Source of the DNA: Taudactylus pleione
Lineage: Eukaryota > Chordata > Amphibia > Anura > Myobatrachidae
Direction: 5' to 3'
DNA: 64,000 nucleotides
Assembly: GCA_031769625.1 (NCBI GenBank)
Contig: JAUIMM010000135.1
Span: 9,723,501 to 9,787,500 of the forward strand
The notes below the pieces were generated by a model that saw only the letters and a program-made list of their open reading frames with translations, was not told where the DNA came from and ran no database searches. The position numbers and the translations under genes are program-made. Shown piece after piece: positions 1 through 15,059 of the stretch (the stretch's first letter is position 1; each line of letters begins with the position of its first letter).

Positions 1-2839
1 ACATCCATTTTTACATTCTAATATACATTATAACATCCATTATAATATTCTAACATCCATTATAACATTCTAATATACATTCTTACATCCATTATAACAT
101 TCTAACATACATTGTAACATTCTAATATACATTCTATCATGCATTATAACATTCTACCATCCATTCTAACATTCTAATATACATTAAAACATTCATTATA
201 ACATTCTAACATCCATTATAACATTCTAATATACATTCTAACATCCATTATAACATTCTAATATACATTCTAACATACATTATAACATTCTAAAATACAT
301 TCTAACATCCATTATAACATGCTAACATACATTATAACATTCTAATATATATTCTAACATCCATTATAACATTCTAACATACATTACAACATTCTAATAT
401 ACATTATAGCATTCTAATATACATTATAACATTCTAATATACATTCTAACATACATTCTAACATTCTAATATACATTCTAACATCCACTCTAACATTCTA
501 ACATCCATTCTAACATTCTAATATACATTCTAACTTCCATTATAACATCAAAACATCCATTTTAACATTCTAATAAATATTATAACATCCATTATAAGAT
601 TCTAACATCCGTTATAACATTCTAACATCCATTATAATATTCTAATATACATTCTAACATCCATTATAAGATTCTAAAATACACTATAACATTCTAATAT
701 ATATTCTAGCATGCATTCTATCATACATTATAACATTCTAAAATACATTATAACATCCATTATAACATTATAACATCCATTCTAACATTCTAATATACAT
801 TAAAACATCCATTATAACATTCTAACATCAATTCTAACTTCCATTCTAACATTCTAAAATCCATAATAACATTCTAACATACAAAATAACATTCTAATAT
901 ACATTCTAACATCCATTCTAACATTCTAACATCCATTTTAACATTCTAATATATATTATAACATCCATTATAATATTCTAACATCCATTATAACATTCTA
1001 ACATCTATTATAATATTCTAATATACATTCTAACATCCATTATATCATTCTAAAATACACTATAACATTCTAATATACATTCTAACAAGCATTCTAACAT
1101 ACATTATAACATTCTAACATACATTATAACATTCTAATATACATTCTAACATCCATTATATCATTCTAACATCCATAATAACATTCTAACATAGATTCTA
1201 ACAATCTAAAATACATTCTAACATCCATAATAACATTCTAACATACATTCTAACATTCTAATATACATTCTAACATCCATTATAATATTCAAATATACAT
1301 TTTAACATCCATTCTAACATTCTAATATACATTATATCATTCTAATATACATTCTAACATCCATTATAACATTCTTACGTACATTATAACATTCTAATAT
1401 ACATTCTAACATCCATTATAACATTCTAACATACATTATAAACATTCTAATATACATTCTAACATCCATTATAACATTCTAATATACATTATAACATCCA
1501 TTATAACATGCTAACATACATTATCACATTTCTAACATAAATTCTAACATTCTAATATACTTTCTAACATCCATTCTAACATTCTAACATCCATTCTAAC
1601 ATTCTAATATACATTCTAACATCCATTATAACATCAAAACATCAATTTTAACAATCTAATATATATTATAACATCCATTATAATATTCTAACATCCATTA
1701 TAATATTCTAATATACATTCTAACATCCATTATAACATTCTAAAATACACTATAACATTCTAATATACCTTCTAACATGCATTCTAACATACATTATAAC
1801 ATTCTAATATACATTATAACATCCATTATAACATTATAACATCCATTCTAACATTCTAATATACATTAAAACATCAATTCTAACATTCTAACATCAATTC
1901 TAACTTCCATTCTATCATTCTAAAATCCATAATAACATTCTATCATACATTATAACATTCTAATATACATTCTAACATCCATTCTAACATTCTAACATCC
2001 ATTCTAACATTCTAATATACATTCTAACATCCATTATAACATTCTAACATACATTATAACTTTCTAATATACATTCTATCATCCATTATAACATTCTAAC
2101 ATACATTATAACTTTCTAATATACATTCTATCATCCATTATAACATTCTAACATCCATAGTAACATTCTAACATACATTCTAACATTCTAATATACATTC
2201 TAACATACATTCTAACATTCTAATATACATTCTAAAATCAATTATAACATTCTAACATCCATTTTTACATTCTAATATACATTATAACATCCATTATAAT
2301 ATTCTAACATCCATTATAACATTCTAATATACATTCTTACATCCATTATAACATTCTAACATACATTATAACATTCTAATATACATTCTATCATGCATTA
2401 TAACATTCTACCATCCATTCTAACATTCTAAAATACATTAAAACATTCATTATAACATTCTAACATCCATTATAACATTCTAATATACATTCTAACATCC
2501 ATTATAACATTCTAATATACATTCTAACATACATTATAACATTCTAAAATACATTCTAACATCCATTATAACATGCTAACATACATTATAACATTCTAAC
2601 ATACATTCTAACATTCTAATATACATTCTAACATCCATTATAACATTCTAACATCCATTATAATATTCTATAATACATTCTAACATCCATTATAACATTC
2701 TAATATACATTATAACATCCATTATAACATGCTAACATACATTATCACATTTCTAACATAAATTCTAACATTCTAATATACTTTCTAACATCCATTCTAA
2801 CATTCTAATATACATTCTAAAATCAATTATAACATTCTA
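1..2839 (+). repeat. Left-type higher-order unit L1 (2,839 bp)
   Basis: This is the first copy of a 2,839-bp composite unit that is repeated in tandem at 2840. It starts with the anchor word ACATCCATTTTT at 1 and carries left-type diagnostic variants: ATCCGTT at 607, TTACGTAC at 1375 and CATAGTAAC near 2155. There are three single-base lattice breaks: an extra A in TATAAACATT near 1440, and an extra T in CACATTTCTA near 1527 and again near 2747. Because the anchor recurs at 2255, the unit is itself one full unit plus a truncated one. The window starts inside the array, so position 1 is only a convenient phase, not a biological edge. Confidence 0.85.
2255..2839 (+). repeat. Truncated, spliced left-type sub-unit (585 bp)
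   Basis: From the anchor at 2255 to about 2597 this repeats 1-343 closely. The match then breaks, and from about 2700 the sequence follows the part of L1 near 1480-1590 (shared CACATTTCTA break and ATATACTTTCTA word). It then jumps, near 2800, to the tail of the unit (TAAAATCAATTATA) before the next anchor at 2840. It is therefore a full unit with internal deletions. The same final junction recurs near 11,090, so the deleted form was itself copied. Confidence 0.75.
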
Positions 2840-5540
2840 ACATCCATTTTTACATTCTAATATACATTATAACATCCATTATAATATTCTAACATCCATT
2901 ATAACATTCTAATATACATTCTTACATCCATTATAACATTCTAACATACATTGTAACATTCTAATATACATTCTATCATGCATTATAACATTCTACCATC
3001 CATTCTAACATTCTAATATACATTAAAACATTCATTATAACATTCTAACATCCATTATAACATTCTAATATACATTCTAACATCCATTATAACATTCTAA
3101 TATACATTCTAACATACATTATAACATTCTAAAATACATTCTAACATCCATTATAACATGCTAACATACATTATAACATTCTAATATATATTCTAACATC
3201 CATTATAACATTCTAACATACATTACAACATTCTAATATACATTATAGCATTCTAATATACATTATAACATTCTAATATACATTCTAACATACATTCTAA
3301 CATTCTAATATACATTCTAACATCCACTCTAACATTCTAACATCCATTCTAACATTCTAATATACATTCTAACTTCCATTATAACATCAAAACATCCATT
3401 TTAACATTCTAATAAATATTATAACATCCATTATAAGATTCTAACATCCGTTATAACATTCTAACATCCATTATAATATTCTAATATACATTCTAACATC
3501 CATTATAAGATTCTAAAATACACTATAACATTCTAATATATATTCTAGCATGCATTCTATCATACATTATAACATTCTAAAATACATTATAACATCCATT
3601 ATAACATTATAACATCCATTCTAACATTCTAATATACATTAAAACATCCATTATAACATTCTAACATCAATTCTAACTTCCATTCTAACATTCTAAAATC
3701 CATAATAACATTCTAACATACAAAATAACATTCTAATATACATTCTAACATCCATTCTAACATTCTAACATCCATTTTAACATTCTAATATATATTATAA
3801 CATCCATTATAATATTCTAACATCCATTATAACATTCTAACATCTATTATAATATTCTAATATACATTCTAACATCCATTATATCATTCTAAAATACACT
3901 ATAACATTCTAATATACATTCTAACAAGCATTCTAACATACATTATAACATTCTAACATACATTATAACATTCTAATATACATTCTAACATCCATTATAT
4001 CATTCTAACATCCATAATAACATTCTAACATAGATTCTAACAATCTAAAATACATTCTAACATCCATAATAACATTCTAACATACATTCTAACATTCTAA
4101 TATACATTCTAACATCCATTATAATATTCAAATATACATTCTAACATCCATTCTAACATTCTAATATACATTATATCATTCTAATATACATTCTAACATC
4201 CATTATAACATTCTTACGTACATTATAACATTCTAATATACATTCTAACATCCATTATAACATTCTAACATACATTATAAACATTCTAATATACATTCTA
4301 ACATCCATTATAACATTCTAATATACATTATAACATCCATTATAACATGCTAACATACATTATCACATTTCTAACATAAATTCTAACATTCTAATATACT
4401 TTCTAACATCCATTCTAACATTCTAACATCCATTCTAACATTCTAATATACATTCTAACATCCATTATAACATCAAAACATCAATTTTAACAATCTAATA
4501 TATATTATAACATCCATTATAATATTCTAACATCCATTATAATATTCTAATATACATTCTAATCCATTATAACATTCTAAAATACACTATAACATTCTAA
4601 TATACCTTCTAACATGCATTCTAACATACATTATAACATTCTAATATACATTATAACATCCATTATAACATTATAACATCCATTCTAACATTCTAATATA
4701 CATTAAAACATCAATTCTAACATTCTAACATCAATTCTAACTTCCATTCTATCATTCTAAAATCCATAATAACATTCTATCATACATTATAACATTCTAA
4801 TATACATTCTAACATCCATTCTAACATTCTAACATCCATTCTAACATTCTAATATACATTCTAACATCCATTATAACATTCTAACATACATTATAACTTT
4901 CTAATATACATTCTATCATCCATTATAACATTCTAACATACATTATAACTTTCTAATATACATTCTATCATCCATTATAACATTCTAACATCCATAGTAA
5001 CATTCTAACATACATTCTAACATTCTAATATACATTCTAACATACATTCTAACATTCTAATATACATTCTAAAATCAATTATAACATTCTAACATCCATT
5101 TTTACATTCTAATATACATTATAACATCCATTATAATATTCTAACATCCATTATAACATTCTAATATACATTCTTACATCCATTATAACATTCTAACATA
5201 CATTATAACATTCTAATATACATTCTATCATGCATTATAACATTCTACCATCCATTCTAACATTCTAAAATACATTAAAACATTCATTATAACATTCTAA
5301 CATCCATTATAACATTCTAATATACATTCTAACATCCATTATAACATTCTAATATACATTCTAACATACATTATAACATTCTAAAATACATTCTAACATC
5401 CATTATAACATGCTAACATACATTATAACATTCTAACATACATTCTAACATTCTAATATACATTCTAACATCCATTATAAACATTCTAACATCCATTATA
5501 ATATTCTATAATACATTCTAACATCCATTATAACATTCTA
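2840..5540 (+). repeat. Left-type higher-order unit L2, near-identical tandem copy of L1
   Basis: Diagnostic positions repeat those of L1 at +2,839: ATCCGTT at 3446 against 607 and the TTACGTAC break at 4214 against 1375. The few differences I saw are a 2-bp deletion near 4560 (ATTCTAATCCATT where L1 reads ATTCTAACATCC), a substitution near 4140 against 1302, and an extra A near 5480. After the 2-bp loss the second anchor falls at 5092 instead of 5094. The match to L1 ends near 5530-5540, where the sequence switches to AAATACACTATA words instead of following 2695 onward. Confidence 0.85.
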
Positions 5541-6998
5541 AAATACACTATAACATTCTTATATACATTCTAACATCCATTATAACATTATAACATCCAT
5601 TCTAACATTCTAAATAACATTCTAACATATATTTTAACATTCTAATATATATTATAACATCCATTATAATATTCAAAAATCCATTATAACATTCTAACAT
5701 ACATTATAACATTCTAATATACATTCTAACATCCATTATATCATTCTAACATCCATAATAACATTCTAACATAGATTCTAACAATCGAATATACATTCTA
5801 ACATCCATAATAACATTCAAATATACATTCTAACATCCATCATAACATTCTAACATACATTATAACATTCTAATAAACATTCTAACATCCATTATAACAT
5901 TCTAACGTACATTATAACATTCTAATATACATTCTAACATCCATTATAACATTCTAACATACATTATAAAACATTCTAATATACATTCTAACATCCATTA
6001 TAACATTCTATCATACATTACAACAATCTAATATACATTATAACATCCATTATAACATGCTAACATACATTATAACATTCTAACATAAATTCTAACATTC
6101 TAATATACATTCTAACATCCATTCTAACATTCTAACATCCATTCTAACATTCTAATATACATTCTAACATCCATTCTAACATCAAAACATCCATTTTAAC
6201 AATGTAATATATATTCTAACATCCATTATAATATTCTAACATCCATTATAATATTCTAATATACATTCTAACATCCATTATAACATTCTAAAATACACTA
6301 TAACATTCTAATATACATTCTAACATGCATTCTAACATACATTATAACATTCTAATATACATTATAACATTCTAATAGACATTATAACATCCATTATAAC
6401 ATTATAACATGCATGATAACATTCTAATATACATTCTAATATCCATTTTAACATTCTAACATACATTATAACATTCTAATATACATTCTAACATCAATTA
6501 TAACATTCTAACATACATTATAACAATCTAATATACATTATAACATCCATTATGACATTCTGACATACATTATAACAATCTATTATACATTCTAACATCC
6601 ATTATAACATTCTAAAATACATTATAACATTTTAATATACATTCTATCATACATTATAACATTCTAGTATACATTCTAACATCCATTATAACATTCTAAC
6701 ATACATTATATCATTGTAACATACATTATGACATTCTAATATACATTCTAACATCCATTATAACATTCTAACATACATTATAACAATCTAAAATACATTA
6801 TAACATCCATTATAACATTCTAACATACTTTATAACTTTCTAATATACATTCTATCATCCATTATAACATTCTAACATCCATAGTAACATTCTAACATAC
6901 ATTCTAACATTCTAATATACATTCTAACATCCATTATAACATTCTAACATACATTCTAACATTCTAATATACATTCTAAAATCAATTATAACATTCTA
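5541..6998 (+). repeat. Mosaic bridge between left-type units
   Basis: This stretch does not follow any single left-type unit. It has its own rare words (AATAACATTCTA near 5615, ACAATCGAATATAC near 5782, AACGTAC at 5904) and a two-base lattice break (TATAAAACATT near 5967). Its second half, about 6374-6880, is right-type. It ends in the usual left-type tail with CATAGTAAC near 6880 and TAAAATCAATTATA, then the anchor at 6999. The anchor-to-anchor interval 5092-6999 is 1,907 bp, equal to 3 modulo 4, which the two lattice breaks (+1 near 5480, +2 near 5967) explain. Confidence 0.7.
6374..6880 (+). repeat. Right-type fragment embedded in left-type territory
   Basis: This carries words otherwise confined to the region after 17 kb: AATAGACATTATA at 6374, the self-complementary CATGCATG at 6408-6415, TATGACATTCTGACAT at 6551, ACAATCTATTATAC near 6577 and TCTAGTATAC near 6664. 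They occur in the same order as in right-type units such as that around 23.2-23.6 kb. The flanks are left-type, so the fragment moved between the two families or survives from a common ancestor of both. Confidence 0.75.
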
Positions 6999-9508
6999 AC
7001 ATCCATTTTTACATTCTAATATACATTATAACATCCATTATAATATTCTAACATCCATTATAACATTCTAATATACATTCTTACATCCATTATAACATTC
7101 TAACATACATTATAACATTCTAATATACATTCTATCATGCATTATAACATTCTACCATCCATTCTAACATTCTAATATACATTAAAACATTCATTATAAC
7201 ATTCTAACATCCATTATAACATTCTAATATACATTCTAACATCCATTATAACATTCTAATATACATTCTAACATACATTATAACATTCTAAAATACATTC
7301 TAACATCCATTATAACATTCTAACATACATTATAACATTCTAATATATATTCTAACATCCATTATAACATTCTAACATACATTACAACATTCTAATATAC
7401 ATTATAGCATTCTAATATACATTATAACATTCTAATATACATTCTAACATACATTCTAACATTCTAATATACATTCTAACATCCACTCTAACATTCTAAC
7501 ATCCATTCTAACATTCTAATATACATTCTAACTTCCATTATAACATCAAAACATCCATTTTAACATTCTAATAAATATTATAACATCCATTATAAGATTC
7601 TAACATCCGTTATAACATTCTAACATCCATTATAATATTCTAATATACATTCTAACATCCATTATAAGATTCTAAAATACACTATAACATTCTAATATAT
7701 ATTCTAGCATGCATTCTATCATACATTATAACATTCTAAAATACATTATAACATCCATTATAACATTATAACATCCATTCAAACATTCTAATATACATTA
7801 AAACATCCATTATAACATTCTAACATCAATTCTAACTTCCATTCTAACATTCTAAAATCCATAATAACATTCTAACATACAAAATAACATTCTAAAATAC
7901 ATTCTAACATCCATTCTAACATTCTAACATCCATTTTAACATTCTAATATATATTATAACATCCATTATAATATTCTAACATCCATTATAACATTCTAAC
8001 ATCTATTATAATATTCTAATATACATTCTAACATCCATTATATCATTCTAAAATACACTATAACATTCTAACATAGATTCTAACAATCTAAAATACATTC
8101 TAACATCCATAATAACATTCTAACATCCATTCTAACATTCTAATATACATTAAAACATCCATTATAACATTCTAACATCAATTCTAACTTCCATTCTAAC
8201 ATTCTAAAATCCATAATAACATTCTAACATACAAAATAACATTCTAAAATACATTCTAACATCCATTCTAACATTCTAACATCCATTTTAACATTCTAAT
8301 ATATATTATAACATCCATTATAATATTCTAACATACATTATAACATTCTAACATACATTATAACGTTCTAATATACATTCTAACATCCATTATATCATTC
8401 TAACATCCATAATAACATTCTAACATAGATTCTAACAATCTAAAATACATTCTAACATCCATAATAACATTCTAACATACATTCTAACATTCTAATATAC
8501 ATTCTAACATCCATTATAATATTCAAATATACATTCTAACATCCATTCTAACATTCTAATATACATTATATCATTCTAATATACATTCTAACATCCATTA
8601 TAACATTCTTACGTACATTATAACATTCTAATATACATTCTAACATCCATTATAACATTCTAACATACATTATAAACATTCTAATATACATTCTAACATC
8701 CATTATAACATTCTAATATACATTATAACATCCATTATAACATGCTAACATACATTATCACATTTCTAACATAAATTCTAACATTCTAATATACTTTCTA
8801 ACATCCATTCTAACATTCTAACATCCATTCTAACATTCTAATATACATTCTAACATCCATTATAACATCAAAACATCAATTTTAACAATCTAATATATAT
8901 TATAACATCCATTATAATATTCTAACATCCATTATAATATTCTAATATACATTCTAACATCCATTATAACATTCTAAAATACACTATAACATTCTAATAT
9001 ACCTTCTAACATGCATTCTAACATACATTATAACATTCTAATATACATTATAACATCCATTATAACATTATAACATCCATTCTAACATTCTAATATACAT
9101 TAAAACATCAATTCTAACATTCTAACATCAATTCTAACTTCCATTCTATCATTCTAAAATCCATAATAACATTCTATCATACATTATAACATTCTAATAT
9201 ACATTCTAACATCCATTCTAACATTCTAACATCCATTCTAACATTCTAATATACATTCTAACATCCATTATAACATTCTAACATACATTATAACTTTCTA
9301 ATATACATTCTATCATCCATTATAACATTCTAACATACATTATAACTTTCTAATATACATTCTATCATCCATTATAACATTCTAACATCCATAGTAACAT
9401 TCTAACATACATTCTAACATTCTAATATACATTCTAACATCCATTATAACATTCTAACATACATTCTAACATTCTAATATACATTCTAAAATCAATTATA
9501 ACATTCTA
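6999..9508 (+). repeat. Left-type higher-order unit L3 (2,510 bp)
   Basis: Anchor at 6999, ATCCGTT at 7605, TTACGTAC at 8610 and anchor again at 9509. Unlike L1 and L2 it carries AACGTTCTA (8362) where they have AACATTCTA, a variant also present in L4, L6 and L7. It contains an internal duplication offset by 352 bp (separate entry). Its length is 2 modulo 4, matching two single-base breaks (TATAAACATT near 8670 and CACATTTCTA near 8760). Confidence 0.82.
8123..8331 (+). repeat. Internal 352-bp-offset duplication in L3
   Basis: This segment repeats about 7771-7979 at an offset of 352 bp: the rare word ACAAAATAAC lies at 7879 and 8231, and both copies share AAATACATTCTA after it. The other left-type units carry this segment only once. 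352 is a multiple of four, so the duplication preserved the tetranucleotide phase. Confidence 0.75.
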
Positions 9509-11126
9509 ACATCCATTTTTACATTCTAATATACATTATAACATCCATTATAATATTCTAACATCCATTATAACATTCTAATATACATTCTTACATCCAT
9601 TATAACATTCTAACATACATTATAACATTCTAATATACATTCTATCATGCATTATAACATTCTACCATCCATTCTAACATTCTAATATACATTAAAACAT
9701 TCATTATAACATTCTAACATCCATTATAACATTCTAATATACATTCTAACATCCATTATAACATTCTAATATACATTCTAACATACATTATAACATTCTA
9801 AAATACATTCTAACATCCATTATAACATTCTAACATACATTATAACATTCTAATATATATTCTAACATCCATTATAACATTCTAACATACATTACAACAT
9901 TCTAATATACATTATAGCATTCTAATATACATTATAACATTCTAATATACATTCTAACATACATTCTAACATTCTAATATACATTCTAACATCCACTCTA
10001 ACATTCTAACATCCATTCTAACATTCTAACATACATTCTAACTTCCATTATAACATCAAAACATCCATTTTAACATTCTAATAAATATTATAACATCCAT
10101 TATAAGATTCTAACATCCGTTATAACATTCTAACATCCATTATAATATTCTAATATACATTCTAACATCCATTATAAGATTCTAAAATACACTATAACAT
10201 TCTAATATATATGCTAGCATGCATTCTATCATACATTATAACATTCTAAAATACATTATAACATCCATTATAACATTATAACATCCATTCTAACATTCTA
10301 ATATACATTAAAACATCCATTCTAACATTCTAACATCAATTCTAACTTCCATTCTAACATTCTAAAATCCATAATAACATTCTAACATACAAAATAACAT
10401 TCTAATATACATTCTGACATCCATTCTAACATTCTAACATCCATTTTAACATTCTAATATATATTATAACATCCATTATAATATTCTAACATCCATTATA
10501 ACATTCTAACATCTATTATAATATTCTAATATACATTCTAACATCCATTATATCATTCTAAAATACACTATAACATTCTAATATACATTCTAACAAGCAT
10601 TCTAACATACATTATAACATTCTAACATACATTATAACGTTCTAATATACATTCTAACATCCATTATATCATTCTAACATCCATAATAACATTCTAACAT
10701 AGATTCTAACAATCTAAAATACATTCTAACATCCATAATAACTTTCTAACATACATTCTAACATTCTAATATACATTCTAACATCCATTATAATATTCAA
10801 ATATACATTCTAACATCCATTCTAACATTCTAATATACATTATATCATTCTAATATACATTCTAACATCCATTATAACATTCTTACGTACATTATAACAT
10901 TCTAATATACATTCTAACATCCATTATAACATTCTAACATACATTATAAACATTCTAATATACATTCTAACATCCATTATAACATTCTAATATACATTAT
11001 AACATCCATTATAACATGCTAACATACATTATCACATTTCTAACATAAATTCTAACATTCTAATATACTTTCTAACATCCATTCTAACATTCTAATATAC
11101 ATTCTAAAATCAATTATAACATTCTA
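9509..11126 (+). repeat. Left-type unit L4, truncated (1,618 bp)
   Basis: Follows L3 closely from the anchor through ATCCGTT (10115), AACGTTCTA (10636) and TTACGTAC (10884), then past the CACATTTCTA break near 11034. Near 11,090 it jumps directly to the unit tail (TAAAATCAATTATA), using the same junction seen at about 2800. One word reads ATATATATGCTAGCATGC near 10205 where sister units read ATATATATTCTAGCATGC; the change creates the 10-bp palindrome ATGCTAGCAT. Confidence 0.8.
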
Positions 11127-12764
11127 ACATCCATTTTTACATTCTAATATACATTATAACATCCATTATAATATTCTAACATCCATTATAACATTCTAAT
11201 ATACATTCTTACATCCATTATAACATTCTAACATACATTGTAACATTCTAATATACATTCTATCATGCATTATAACATTCTACCATCCATTCTAACATTC
11301 TACTATACATTAAAACATTCATTATAACATTCTAACATCCATTATAACATTCTAATATACATTCTAACATCCATTATAACATTCTAATATACATTCTAAC
11401 ATACATTATAACATTCTAAAATACATTCTAACATCCATTATAACATGCTAACATACATTATAACATTCTAATATATATTCTAACATCCATTATAACATTC
11501 TAACATACATTACAACATTCTAATATACATTATAGCATTCTAATATACATTATAACATTCTAATATACATTCTAACATACATTCTAACATTCTAATATAC
11601 ATTCTAACATCCACTCTAACATTCTAACATCCATTCTAACATTCTAATATACATTCTAACTTCCATTATAACATCAAAACATCCATTTTAACATTCTAAT
11701 AAATATTATAACATCCATTATAAGATTCTAACATCCATAATAACATTCTAACATACATTCTAACATTCTAATATACATTCTAACATCCATTATAATATTC
11801 AAATATACATTCTAACATCCATTCTAACATTCTAATATACATTATATCATTCTAATATACATTCTAACATCCATTATAACATTCTTATGTACATTATAAC
11901 ATTCTAATATACATTCTAACATCCATTATAACATTCTAACATACATTATAAACATTCTAATATACATTCTAACATCCATTATAACATTCTAATATACATT
12001 ATAACATCCATTATAACATGCTAACATACATTATCACATTTCTAACATAAATTCTAACATTCTAATATACTTTCTAACATCCATTCTAACATTCTAACAT
12101 CCATTCTAACATTCTAATATACATTCTAACATCCATTATAACATCAAAACATCAATTTTAACAATCTAATATATATTATAACATCCATTATAATATTCTA
12201 ACATCCATTATAATATTCTAATATACATTCTAACATCCATTATAACATTCTAAAATACACTATAACATTCTAATATACCTTCTAACATGCATTCTAACAT
12301 ACATTATAACATTCTAATATACATTATAACATCCATTATAACATTATAACATCCATTCTAACATTCTAATATACATTAAAACATCAATTCTAACATTCTA
12401 ACATCAATTCTAACTTCCATTCTATCATTCTAAAATCCATAATAACATTCTATCATACATTATAACATTCTAATATACATTCTAACATCCATTCTAACAT
12501 TCTAACATCCATTCTAACATTCTAATATACATTCTAACATCCATTATAACATTCTAACATACATTATAACTTTCTAATATACATTCTATCATCCATTATA
12601 ACATTCTAACATACATTATAACTTTCTAATATACATTCTATCATCCATTATAACATTCTAACATCCATAGTAACATTCTAACATACATTCTAACATTCTA
12701 ATATACATTCTAACATACATTCTAACATTCTAATATACATTCTAAAATCAATTATAACATTCTA
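11127..12764 (+). repeat. Left-type unit L5 with internal deletion (1,638 bp)
   Basis: Begins like the other left-type units but breaks at about 11,735. Where ATCCGTT is expected it switches to ACATCCATAATA and continues as the part of L1 found near 1220, so about 600 bp of the usual unit is missing. It carries TTATGTAC (11886) in place of TTACGTAC, a C-to-T change shared with L6 and L7. The remainder to 12764 matches the tail half of L1, including CATAGTAAC near 12,665. Confidence 0.78.
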
Positions 12765-15059
12765 ACATCCATTTTTACATTCTAATATACATTATAACAT
12801 CCATTATAATATTCTAACATCCATTATAACATTCTAATATACATTCTTACATCCATTATAACATTCTAACATACATTATAACATTCTAATATACATTCTA
12901 TCATGCATTATAACATTCTACCATCCATTCTAACATTCTAATATACATTAAAACATTCATTATAACATTCTAACATCCATTATAACATTCTAATATACAT
13001 TCTAACATCCATTATAACATTCTAATATACATTCTAACATACATTATAACATTCTAAAATACATTCTAACATCCATTATAACATTCTAACATACATTATA
13101 ACATTCTAATATATATTCTAACATCCATTATAACATTCTAACATACATTACAACATTCTAATATACATTATAGCATTCTAATATACATTATAACATTCTA
13201 ATATACATTCTAACATTCTAATATACATTCTAACATCCACTCTAACATTCTAACATCCATTCTAACATTCTAATATACATTCTAACTTCCATTATAACAT
13301 CAAAACATCCATTTTAACATTCTAATAAATATTATAACATCCATTATAAGATTCTAACATCCGTTATAACATTCTAACATCCATTATAATATTCTAATAT
13401 ACATTCTAACATCCATTATAAGATTCTAAAATACACTATAACATTCTAATATATATTCTAGCATGCATTCTATCATACATTATAACATTCTAAAATACAT
13501 TATAACATCCATTATAACATTATAACATCCATTCTAACATTCTAATATACATTAAAACATCCATTCTAACATTCTAACATCAATTCTAACTTCCATTCTA
13601 ACATTCTAAAATCCATAATAACATTCTAACATACAAAATACCATTCTAATATACATTCTAACATCCATTCTAACATTCTAACATCCATTTTAACATTCTA
13701 ATATATATTATAACATCCATTATAATATTCTAACATCCATTATAACATTCTAACATCTATTATAATATTCTAATATACATTCTAACATCCATTATATCAT
13801 TCTAAAATACACTATAACATTCTAATATACATTCTAACAAGCATTCTAACATACATTATAACATTCTAACATACATTATAACGTTCTAATATACATTCTA
13901 ACATCCATTATATCATTCTAACATCCATAATAACATTCTAACATAGATTCTAACAATCTAAAATACATTCTAACATCCATAATAACATTCTAACATACAT
14001 TCTAACATTCTAATATACATTCTAACATCCATTATAACATTCTAACATACAATATAAACATTCTAATATACATTCTAACATCCATTATAATATTCAAATA
14101 TACATTCTAACATCCATTCTAACATTCTAATATACATTATATCATTCTAATATACATTCTAACATCCATTATAACATTCTTATGTACATTATAACATTCT
14201 AATATACATTCTAACATCCATTATAACATTCTAACATACAATATAAACATTCTAATATACATTCTAACATCCATTATAACATTCTAATATACATTATAAC
14301 ATCCATTATAACATGCTAACATACATTATCACATTTCTAACATAAATTCTAACATTCTAATATACTTTCTAACATCCATTCTAACATTCTAACATCCATT
14401 CTAACATTCTAATATACATTCTAACATCCATTATAACATCAAAACATCAATTTTAACAATCTAATATATATTATAACATCCATTATAATATTCTAACATC
14501 CATTATAATATTCTAATATACATTCTAACATCCATTATAACATTCTAAAATACACTATAACATTCTAATATACCTTCTAACATGCATTCTAACATACATT
14601 ATAACATTCTAATATACATTATAACATCCATTATAACATTATAACATCCATTCTAACATTCTAATATACATTAAAACATCAATTCTAACATTCTAACATC
14701 AATTCTAACTTCCATTCTATCATTCTAAAATCCATAATAACATTCTATCATACATTATAACATTCTAATATACATTCTAACATCCATTCTAACATTCTAA
14801 CATCCATTCTAACATTCTAATATACATTCTAACATCCATTATAACATTCTAACATACATTATAACTTTCTAATATACATTCTATCATCCATTATAACATT
14901 CTAACATACATTATAACTTTCTAATATACATTCTATCATCCATTATAACATTCTAACATCCATAGTAACATTCTAACATACATTCTAACATTCTAATATA
15001 CATTCTAACATACATTCTAACATTCTAATATACATTCTAAAATCAATTATAACATTCTA
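12765..15059 (+). repeat. Left-type unit L6 (2,295 bp)
   Basis: Anchor at 12765 and next anchor at 15060. ATCCGTT lies 12 bp earlier than in L1 because one ACATACATTCTA word near 13,210 is missing; L7 has the same loss. It has AACGTTCTA at 13880, TTATGTAC at 14181, and a duplicated ACAATATAAACATT lattice break (near 14,050 and 14,228). With the CACATTTCTA break this makes three single-base insertions, and 2,295 is 3 modulo 4. Confidence 0.82.
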
